Assembly (NCBI RefSeq): GCF_029960665.1
Contig: NZ_JASBRB010000023.1
Coordinates: forward strand, 1 to 51,586
Direction of reading: 5' to 3'
DNA length: 51,586 nt
Source of the DNA: Pseudarthrobacter sp. AL07
GTDB taxonomy: Bacteria; Actinomycetota; Actinomycetes; Actinomycetales; Micrococcaceae
Below are positions 45,471 to 51,586 of this stretch, piece after piece (within the stretch, counting starts at the first letter, position 1; each line of letters begins with the position of its first letter). The notes beneath the pieces are model-generated. The model worked only from the letters and a program-made list of their open reading frames with translations, was not told where the DNA came from and searched no databases. Both the position numbers and the translations under genes were made by a program.

Positions 45471-46634
45471 TCAGTCGTCGATTGTGGAGTATCGGACGAC
45501 GTTCCACGCGGCGACGTAGCCGGCGGCGTCGGCGGCGTGGCCTTTGTCTTCGGCGTGCCGGATGGTTTCGGACGGCCATTCGAGACGGACGCGCCCGTCG
45601 CCGCTGTTCACGACCAGCATCTGGGCCTCGTCATCCATTGCGGTGAAGGTCCGCCAGGCTCCCGCCGGCACGGAAATCGTGTCGTAGGGACGGAGGACGG
45701 TCGCCACCTTGTGGTCGCCGTCGTTCAGGGTCACCAGCCATGTGCCGCGGTAGCCCATCAACACCTGGCTGTGGTCGTGGCGATGCTGGAGCATGCCCTC
45801 GTCCTTGACCGCACGCAGCCACGCGAGGTTGAAGTTGTGCGGGTAGTGTATCGGCGGTACCTGGTCCCGGTCCTCTGTCATTCCGTAACCGATGACCGTG
45901 GCGAGCTCGGCCCCGCCGCCGGGCAGTTCATTACACAGGAACGGTTGGCTGCTCCACTTCAGATCGCGCTGGCGGACCACACGTTCCTGCATCTGCTCGG
46001 CGGTCCAGGTGCGCAGCTTGTCGATCTCGGCCTGGGGCAGGGGCGGGACGACCTCCACGTTTTCCGGGATTGTGTCGCCGGCCACCGTATCGATCAGCTC
46101 GTTGTCCAGGGTCAGGAAGAGGCCATGCTTTTCTGCCTCCTTCAGCACCGAGGGTCCCCAGATGATGCCTCCGGTGTTGTCGAAGCCCAGGGCAGTGAAC
46201 AGCCATCCGTGCGAACCTCCCACATTGGTGAAGCCGCGGAAGATCCAGGTGGGAACGCTGACGATATCGCCTTCTTCGCAGATGAATTCGCCGTCGCTGC
46301 CGTCCGCGCCCCAGCGCATCTGCCAGGTTCCGCTCCAGTTCAGGAAAACTTCGGCGGTGAAGTGGAGATGGAGGTTGTTCACCACGCCATCCGGCATGGC
46401 GGCGGCACCGATGTTGAAGCCGTGCGGTTCCCGAAGGTTCACGACCTGTTGTGCGCTCTGGGTCACCCCCGGTCCGATGATCGAGTAGTTCTCCTTGGTG
46501 TCGCTGCCGGGGGTGCGGCAGTCGATGAAGGCCTGGTTGCAGCTGACGTAGTCACTGCGGCGGATGGTCCGGCGCCTCAGCTCATTTTCATCGACGACCT
46601 GGGTTGCTGTTTTCTGCTTCACGTTAACGTCCAT
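45471..46634 (-). CDS. Two-domain cupin protein
   Basis: A 387-residue protein with two cupin barrels. The first metal motif is NLHLHFTAEVFLNWSG (H-x-H...E, near residue 105). The second is LQHRHDHSQVLMGYRGTW (near 290), followed by DTISVPAGAWRTF. Such bicupins include dioxygenases, oxalate decarboxylases and isomerases. Fe2+ or Mn2+ binding is likely. It is the first gene of the minus-strand operon, with a near-consensus promoter placed so that the mRNA starts at the ATG (leaderless), and with the LacI-type operator over the -10. I do not recognise the specific subfamily. Confidence 0.75.
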   Translation of the reverse strand: MDVNVKQKTATQVVDENELRRRTIRRSDYVSCNQAFIDCRTPGSDTKENYSIIGPGVTQSAQQVVNLREPHGFNIGAAAMPDGVVNNLHLHFTAEVFLNWSGTWQMRWGADGSDGEFICEEGDIVSVPTWIFRGFTNVGGSHGWLFTALGFDNTGGIIWGPSVLKEAEKHGLFLTLDNELIDTVAGDTIPENVEVVPPLPQAEIDKLRTWTAEQMQERVVRQRDLKWSSQPFLCNELPGGGAELATVIGYGMTEDRDQVPPIHYPHNFNLAWLRAVKDEGMLQHRHDHSQVLMGYRGTWLVTLNDGDHKVATVLRPYDTISVPAGAWRTFTAMDDEAQMLVVNSGDGRVRLEWPSETIRHAEDKGHAADAAGYVAAWNVVRYSTIDD

Positions 46635-46669
46635 GGGTCATGTATACGTATGTATCACATGCATGTCAA
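46635..46669 (-). promoter_or_regulatory. Strong promoter of the catabolic operon, predicted leaderless
   Basis: Minus strand: TTGACA (46669-46664), 17-nt spacer, TATACA (46646-46641), then 6 nt to ATG 46634. This is close to the sigma-70 consensus, with no ribosome site and no room for a 5' leader. Confidence 0.75.
46644..46651. promoter_or_regulatory. LacI-type operator-like site 2 (ATACGTAT)
   Basis: Overlaps the -10 TATACA of the operon, followed by GTAT. Binding of a repressor here would exclude RNA polymerase. Confidence 0.65.
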
Positions 46670-46700
46670 GGTTTCGCTCGCGGATTGGGACGTGCGTCGA

Positions 46701-47693
46701 CTAGGAGGCGGTGTGCGTGCCGCGGGGCACGGCGCGCACCGGGTGGATCCGGCGCACCGGGTCCCCGGCCACAACCCCCGTCAGCCTGTCCACCAGAAGA
46801 TTCGCGGCATCCCTGGCCATGTCGGCCAAGGGGATGGCGACGGTGCTGAGGTTGCAGATCGGCCAGCCGGAGGTGGGGATATCGTCAACCCCGACCAGAG
46901 CTACGTCCTCGGGCACCCGGAGGCCAAGCTCCCGGGCCGCATTCAACGCGCCGATGGCGACCGAGTCGCTGATGCAGATGACGGCGCGGGGTGGGCGCTC
47001 CAGTGCCATGAGCTTGCGCATCCCCGAAACCCCGGAATCATGCCCAAACCACCCGCGCGCAACTTGCGAGGAACGCAAGGGGATATCGGAGTCAGCCAGT
47101 GCCTCCCGGATTCCGGCCTCGCGGTCGGTGCTGGTGGAGGCCGCGGCCGGCCCTGCTATCAACCCGATCTCTTTGTGGCCGGCAGAGACAAGCATCTGGG
47201 CTGCTACCCGGCCCGCTTGCAGGTTGTCAGCGACCACGCTGTCTGCTGCCACGATCCCGCCGATGCGGTTCAGCATGACCATGGGGATGCCTCGCTGCTG
47301 GAGCTCAAATGGCATTGTTGACTCCCGCCGCGTGGTCGTGAGCAGCACCCCGTCGACGGAGCGGTCCAGAAGTGGCGAGTAGGCAGCATCGTCATCCTCG
47401 CGTTCGGCCATCAGAACCATCCGGTAGCCGCGGCCGGCCAGGGCGTCGTGGATCGCCGGAAGTATCAGCGGGTAGAGGGGGTTGGCCAGGTCGGCGACCA
47501 TGGCTACCCGCTGAGTGGCCTGCGTTGAGAGTGAACGGCCCATCTGGCTGGGGACATAGCTCAGGGCCGCCGCCGCATCCGCGATGCGGCGGCGCGTCTC
47601 CACGGTGACCCGGGGATCCCCGCGCAGGGCGCGCGAAACCGTCGGCTGGGACACGCCCGCCAAGCGGGCAACGTCACGACTGGTGGCAACCAT
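46701..47693 (-). CDS. LacI/GalR-family transcriptional repressor
   Basis: A 330-residue regulator starting at ATG 47693. The HTH is at residues 4-25 (SRDVARLAGVSQPTVSRALR), followed by the hinge helix region (SYVPSQMGRSL) and a periplasmic-binding-protein-like effector domain with VAMVADLANPLY, GVLLTTTRRES, AVICISDSVAIGAL and EDVALVGVDDI. An upstream in-frame start at 47819 would precede the HTH by 42 unrelated residues. It lies between the two transcription units it probably controls. Three ATACGTAT sites with the central CG favoured by LacI proteins are found at their promoters. The effector is presumably the pathway substrate. Confidence 0.88.
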   Translation of the reverse strand: MVATSRDVARLAGVSQPTVSRALRGDPRVTVETRRRIADAAAALSYVPSQMGRSLSTQATQRVAMVADLANPLYPLILPAIHDALAGRGYRMVLMAEREDDDAAYSPLLDRSVDGVLLTTTRRESTMPFELQQRGIPMVMLNRIGGIVAADSVVADNLQAGRVAAQMLVSAGHKEIGLIAGPAAASTSTDREAGIREALADSDIPLRSSQVARGWFGHDSGVSGMRKLMALERPPRAVICISDSVAIGALNAARELGLRVPEDVALVGVDDIPTSGWPICNLSTVAIPLADMARDAANLLVDRLTGVVAGDPVRRIHPVRAVPRGTHTAS

Positions 47694-47789
47694 TGTTGCC
47701 TCACTTTCCGGGGTCGGGTGGATGCTTCGCAGTAAACATCTCACGGCAAGCCTATTGACAATCATGTTAGCTGTGCCACAGTCTAGGAC

Positions 47790-47797
47790 ATACGTAT
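47790..47797. promoter_or_regulatory. LacI-type operator-like site 3 (ATACGTAT)
   Basis: In the LacI/binding-protein intergenic region, followed by TCAT. A TTGACA at 47755-47760 and CAGTCT at 47779-47784 (18-nt spacer) could form the promoter just upstream. A CTGTG-C-CACAG palindrome is at 47771-47781. Confidence 0.6.
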
Positions 47798-47836
47798 TCA
47801 TGCCTGCTAGGGGCACCAAATCATTAAGGTGACGTT

Positions 47837-49189
47837 TTGAACTTTCCCAAAAGAATCGGTCGCTCGCCCCTGCTGCTGGCTGTAGCCGCCCTTACGGTGG
47901 CGTCCCTGGCTGCCTGTGGCGCCGGCAGCCAGATTCCCGGTGCCACCGGCGCCAAGGGGACCTGTCTTGCCCCTGAGCCGGCCAGCCCGGTCACTGTCAA
48001 TGTCCTGGCCTACGGTGCCCCCGGTATGGACCCGTTTACCAAGGCTATGACGAGCGCCTGCAACGGGGTCAAGAATCTCAAGGTCAACCATTCACCGGTG
48101 GACTTCTCGGCCCAACTCGAAAAGGCACCGCTTTCGCTTTCCCAGCCGGCCGACGGCGCGTCCTATGACATTGTGGAGGTTTACAACACCACCCTGGTCG
48201 AGTACGCCTCCAAGGGATGGCTGGCGCCCCTGGACGAGTGGGTGGCCAAGAACGGTGAAGCCTCCGGTGTCAACGATATTGATCCGGCGCTGCTGGAGAA
48301 GATGAAGTACGACGGGCACCTCTATGCCCTGCCCAACCAGCAGAATGTCCACATTCTGATGTACCGCAAGGACATCCTGGACAGCCTGGGCATCCAGGCG
48401 CCCACGACCTATGACGAACTGTATGCAGCGGCCGACAAGATCAAGACCGCGGGGAAGTCCGAAACACCTTTCGTCGCTTCCTTCAACGCGGACAGTGATA
48501 TCTCCACCGCGTTCAACAACGCGCTGACCAGCCAGGGCGGCTCCTGGGTCAACGGCGGGGGACAGCCCACGCTGGCCTCCCCCGAAGGCGCAGCCGCGAT
48601 CAACGACCTGCGCAAACTCAAGTCCTACATGTCCAGCGATGCCCTGACCCTGAACAACGCCAAGGCCGTCGCCGCCCTGCAGAACGGGCAGGCCGCGATG
48701 GGCATCATTTACGCCGGCCGGGGTGCCACCCTCATCGACCCGGCCCTGTCGAAATTCTCCAACGATTTCGCCTTCGCTCCGGCACCGGCGGCAAAGCCCG
48801 GCGGCAAGCCGGCCGCCCAATGGACCCAGGACGGGTTCGCCATCGCCAAGAACTCCAAGGTCGGCTTCGAGACCCTCGCCGGAGTCTTGGCCACCTCGGT
48901 CGGAGACGCGGCAATGACCAACGGAGCCCCGTTCGCCGTCATCTCCCGGGCCAGCAAGCTCAACGACCCCGCACTGCAGGCCAAAGCACCCTACTGGCAG
49001 GCCGCACTGGATACCCTGAAGGCAGGCGCGGACACGCTGCCGCTAAAGCCGTTTATGCCCACAATCCAGCAAAGCACCCGTCCCTTCATCGTCGAAGCGG
49101 TCAACGGCACCGGGGACCCGATGGATGCGCTCGTCAAGGCCGATGCCGCAGCCAACGCCGCGCTGACGACCGCCGGGTACCTGAAGTAA
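47837..49189 (+). CDS. ABC transporter solute-binding lipoprotein (family 1, CUT1 type)
   Basis: A 450-residue exported lipoprotein. The signal peptide ends in LAAC (Cys27), followed by the binding domain with VTVNVLAYGAPGMDPFT, YDIVEVYNTTLVEYASKGWL, ALPNQQNVHILMYRKDIL and AAMGIIYAGRG. It captures the substrate outside the cell for the two following permeases. The TTG start at 47837 follows TTAAGGTGA. An ATACGTAT site upstream places the gene under the LacI regulator. The family binds sugars, polyols and some other small molecules. The ligand here is unknown. Confidence 0.88.
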   Translation: MNFPKRIGRSPLLLAVAALTVASLAACGAGSQIPGATGAKGTCLAPEPASPVTVNVLAYGAPGMDPFTKAMTSACNGVKNLKVNHSPVDFSAQLEKAPLSLSQPADGASYDIVEVYNTTLVEYASKGWLAPLDEWVAKNGEASGVNDIDPALLEKMKYDGHLYALPNQQNVHILMYRKDILDSLGIQAPTTYDELYAAADKIKTAGKSETPFVASFNADSDISTAFNNALTSQGGSWVNGGGQPTLASPEGAAAINDLRKLKSYMSSDALTLNNAKAVAALQNGQAAMGIIYAGRGATLIDPALSKFSNDFAFAPAPAAKPGGKPAAQWTQDGFAIAKNSKVGFETLAGVLATSVGDAAMTNGAPFAVISRASKLNDPALQAKAPYWQAALDTLKAGADTLPLKPFMPTIQQSTRPFIVEAVNGTGDPMDALVKADAAANAALTTAGYLK

Positions 49190-49227
49190 CCATTCCGCGG
49201 CGAATCCGCCACTACAGATTTTAGGAG

Positions 49228-50103
49228 GTGGGTCCACTGAGACGACGCGAATTCTTCATCTTCGTCGGCCCCAGTATTTTGGTCATGACTTTGCTCATGG
49301 CCGGGCCCTTATTCATCACGGCCTTCGACAGCTTCAGGAAGGTCAGCTATGGCGACCCTGGTCTGTTCGTCGGGTTCGCCAACTATGCGGCCACCTTGGG
49401 TGACCAGCGGTTCTGGGCCGCCGCCGGGTTCACGACCGTCTACACCGCCGCGATGACGGCAGGAAAGATCGTTGGCGGGTACGTTGTTGGCCTCATGCTC
49501 AACGCCGTCCGCGCCAAGGCCCGGGCCTTCTTCCTTGGGCTGCTTCTGGTGCCCTATGTCGTGCCGACGGTGATCGGCGCACTCGTCTTCTCCTGGTTGT
49601 TCAACAGCACGTTCGGCGGCTTCGTCAATGTCCTGCTGGCACCCCTGGGTATCGCGCCGGACTGGTTCACCGATCCGGCGGCGGCGAAGTTCCTACTCAT
49701 TTTCCACAGCATCTGGCACGAGTCGGCGTTCGGCATCCTCGTCCTGGTGGCGGCCCTGCAGTCCGTCCCCCGCGAACGGATCGAGGCGGCCGCCCTCGAC
49801 GGGGCCGGCTGGTGGCAGACCCAATGGCGCATCGTGATGCCCTCCATCAGGGGATTCATCGGCTTCATCGCCCTCATCTCAATCATGGACGGCTTCCGGG
49901 TCTTCGACAGCATCCGGATGATCACCCCGGCCGCCTCAACGGTCGGCACTGAGTCCCTCATGACCTACGTCTACAACGTCGCGCTCGGCGAAACCCAACA
50001 ACTCGGACTCGCCAGCGCCATCAACGTCATCACGATCATCATCATCCTGATCTTCCTCGTCCCCTTCATTCGCCAAACCTGGCGGGAGATGAAATCCGCG
50101 TGA
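49228..50103 (+). CDS. ABC transporter permease (MalF-type)
   Basis: A 291-residue membrane protein with six helices and the EAA loop EAAALDGAGWWQTQWRIVMP (about residues 190-209), where the ATPase docks. It forms the channel together with the next gene. GTG 49228 is the nearest conventional start, but it sits inside the AGGAGG ribosome site (49223-49228). A CTG codon at 49237 is 8 nt downstream of that site and may be the real start (see findings). No ATPase gene follows; actinobacterial CUT1 systems often share one (MsiK). Confidence 0.85.
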   Translation: MGPLRRREFFIFVGPSILVMTLLMAGPLFITAFDSFRKVSYGDPGLFVGFANYAATLGDQRFWAAAGFTTVYTAAMTAGKIVGGYVVGLMLNAVRAKARAFFLGLLLVPYVVPTVIGALVFSWLFNSTFGGFVNVLLAPLGIAPDWFTDPAAAKFLLIFHSIWHESAFGILVLVAALQSVPRERIEAAALDGAGWWQTQWRIVMPSIRGFIGFIALISIMDGFRVFDSIRMITPAASTVGTESLMTYVYNVALGETQQLGLASAINVITIIIILIFLVPFIRQTWREMKSA

Positions 50104-51050
50104 GTGCACCGAACAACGTCAGCATCCTTCCCCCGGCCCCGCTGCCGACACCCATCCCGGACCGCGCCGTCGATGGCCGTCCTCCACGTCGGCCCCGAGG
50201 GGCCCTGAGCAACACCACCATAGGACGCCGCCCCCGGTGGCGGACCGCCATGGCATACATAGGGCTGTCGGTGGCGGCGTTTGTGGCAGTTTTCCCGTTT
50301 GTTTGGGCTTTCCTGACCTCCATCAAGCCCTACACAGACGCGTTCATCTCGCCCCCCGTCTGGAGCTTCACCCCCCAGATCACGGCCTACGAACAGCTCT
50401 GGTACGCCACCGAATTCGCCTCATTCGGTGTGAACACCATCGTGGTCGGCGTGGTCACAGTCATCATTTCCCTGATCGTGGGGGCGCCTGCGGCTTATGC
50501 ACTGTCCCGGTTTGATTCCCGGATCTCGTTGTGGCTGCTCGTGCTGGCACTTGTTTTCCGGTCACTGCCGCGCTTCGTCGTTGTCCTGCCCTTCTACTCC
50601 ATCGCACAGGCCCTCAATATTTACGACACCCAGCTGATGCTGATCATCGCCCTCGTGGCGGTGAACCAGCCGTTCACGATCTGGCTGTTGCGGAACTTCT
50701 TCGCCGAGCTGCCCAGGGAACTGGAAGAAGCGGCCCAGATCGATGGCTGTAGCCGCTTCGGGGCATTCCGTCGGGTCATCATGCCCCTTGCCGGTCCCGG
50801 GCTGGTTACCGCAGGGATCTTCACGTTCCTGCTGGCCATCCAGGAATACCTGATCCCGGTTGTACTGACGCAGCAGCATGCGACCACCCTGTCGGTATTC
50901 ATCGCATCGTTCGGTATTGCTGAAGACACCGCCCTCTACCAACTCATCGCCGCCGCCAGCATCCTGTTGGCACTGCCGATCATCGCTCTTGCCTTCCTTG
51001 CCCAGAAGTTCCTGGTCACTGGGCTCACAGGAGGGGCGATCAAGGGCTAA
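50100..51050 (+). CDS. ABC transporter permease (MalG-type)
   Basis: A 316-residue membrane protein with a polar N-terminal tail of about 45 residues, six helices, and the EAA loop EEAAQIDGCSRFGAFRRVIM (about residues 210-230). It pairs with the preceding permease. GTG 50100 overlaps that gene's stop (GTGA), so the two are co-translated. It is the last gene of the transporter operon and is followed by a hairpin. The ATPase is not encoded nearby. Confidence 0.88.
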   Translation: MSAPNNVSILPPAPLPTPIPDRAVDGRPPRRPRGALSNTTIGRRPRWRTAMAYIGLSVAAFVAVFPFVWAFLTSIKPYTDAFISPPVWSFTPQITAYEQLWYATEFASFGVNTIVVGVVTVIISLIVGAPAAYALSRFDSRISLWLLVLALVFRSLPRFVVVLPFYSIAQALNIYDTQLMLIIALVAVNQPFTIWLLRNFFAELPRELEEAAQIDGCSRFGAFRRVIMPLAGPGLVTAGIFTFLLAIQEYLIPVVLTQQHATTLSVFIASFGIAEDTALYQLIAAASILLALPIIALAFLAQKFLVTGLTGGAIKG

Positions 51051-51097
51051 AGCTATGACACACGGGTCCGCGCCGTGACCATTGGTGACCAAGCGTT

Positions 51098-51133
51098 TGG
51101 GTCGTGTGGCGCTTCTTTCCACCACACGACCCA
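51098..51133. terminator. Hairpin after the ABC operon
   Basis: TGGGTCGTGTGG (51098-51109) pairs perfectly with 51122-51133 around a 12-nt loop. There is no T-run. Confidence 0.6.
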
Positions 51134-51195
51134 TTCGCTGTTCACGCCACCATGATCCGGTGCACTTGGACCCAATCTTTCCGGCCGGGCGCCTC

Positions 51196-51399
51196 GCCCG
51201 GGTTCGGCTTTATCGAGTCCGTGATCGCCACCGCCGACGCCGTGCGTGCCAAGGGCAAAACACAAAAAGCACATCAACCTGTCCTTCGACGAGTGGAACG
51301 TCTGGTACCAGCGCGGCCTGGACACCGAGGACCAGCCGCACAATGTCGCCAAGGCGGGCTGGCGCGAGCACCCCCGTGACAATGTCAATCTGATGTGAG
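51196..51399 (+). pseudogene. GH51 alpha-L-arabinofuranosidase fragment
   Basis: The frame reads FIESVIATADAVRAKGK and, after a one-base shift in an A-rich stretch near 51262, NLSFDEWNVWYQRG, then HNVAKAGWREHP before TGA at 51397-51399. The FDEWNVWY block is a strong marker of GH51 arabinofuranosidases. Only about 65 residues of an expected 500 are present, so this is a remnant of a rearranged gene. Confidence 0.65.
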
Positions 51400-51586
51400 C
51401 CCACTTAGCTGACATTAGGCGGAGCGAGGACATCAATCGCAGAGGAGGCTGTGCGGAATCCGTCTCTGATCGAGAGCAGCCTCCTCTGGGCCGGACGGGT
51501 TTCGACGCTGAGAGCCAGTTTCCGGGCCTCCTAGTAGTACTTAGTTAGGTTGGGGCTCGTGGTTGGCAGTAGGGGCAGTATCCGGT
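51400..51586. other. Right-edge non-coding region with inverted repeats
   Basis: AATGTCA (51381-51387) and TGACATT (51410-51416) form a 7-bp inverted repeat. AGAGGAGGCTG (51441-51451) pairs with 51477-51487. No gene could be supported before the window ends. Confidence 0.35.

Noticed and set aside
45537..47321. Plus-strand open frame across the cupin and LacI genes
   Set aside because: Shadow of two recognisable minus-strand genes; it also crosses their shared promoter.
1..51586. Prophage, CRISPR, toxin-antitoxin or secondary-metabolite cluster
   Set aside because: No capsid, integrase, repeat-spacer array, paired toxin genes or synthase genes could be recognised.

Overview
The window looks like part of the chromosome of a high-GC soil actinobacterium, most likely Arthrobacter, Pseudarthrobacter or Paenarthrobacter (Micrococcaceae). 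This is inferred from GC-rich codon use, frequent GTG/TTG starts, DUF222/HNH endonuclease remnants, CUT1 sugar-type ABC transporters without their own ATPase, and several promoters placed so that the mRNA would be leaderless. No rRNA, tRNA, CRISPR array or intact insertion sequence was seen.

The region is a chain of catabolic loci, most with their own transporter and regulator. (1) 1-1.07 kb: two truncated regulator fragments (FCD-cache and LacI) fused at about 830. (2) 1.06-7.9 kb: a small conserved gene, a CynX/NimT-type MFS exporter, a GntR/FCD regulator gene broken by an amber codon, and an operon of DUF3311 protein, sodium:solute symporter, cytosine-deaminase-like amidohydrolase and ornithine cyclodeaminase-family enzyme. 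GGTATACC palindromes link these genes into one putative regulon. (3) 8.4-24.7 kb: a large locus with the main enzymes of glutarate and 2-hydroxyglutarate catabolism (a frameshifted YdiJ-like D-2-hydroxyacid dehydrogenase, CaiB-type CoA-transferase, glutaryl-CoA dehydrogenase, L-2-hydroxyglutarate oxidase). It also carries a complete TAXI-TRAP transporter, a DapA-family lyase, two SDRs, an FAA hydrolase, a CMD-family protein and two GntR regulators.

(4) 25.2-29.1 kb: a DUF222/HNH pseudogene, a phospholipase D-family protein and an SRPBCC protein. (5) 29.1-34.7 kb: a choline-to-glycine-betaine operon (TetR/BetI, aldehyde dehydrogenase, GMC choline dehydrogenase, APC permease) with a doubled BetI-type operator. 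(6) 34.9-39.1 kb: a MoxR ATPase/VWA pair, the VWA gene frameshifted, and an aminoglycoside phosphotransferase-like pseudogene. (7) 39.3-51.1 kb: the most interesting part. An unusual M20-family protein, a six-gene opposite-strand operon (double cupin, alpha/beta hydrolase, double SnoaL, HisD-like dehydrogenase, SDR, HpcH/HpaI aldolase), a LacI regulator and a CUT1 transporter are tied together by three ATACGTAT operator-like sites. I do not recognise the pathway. (8) The right edge holds a GH51 arabinofuranosidase remnant.

Several genes carry lesions (amber codons, single-base losses). Some may be real decay in an accessory region. The repeated -1 nt pattern also fits assembly error, so each needs checking against reads. 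Pathway assignments are inferred from gene families and gene order. No database search was possible.
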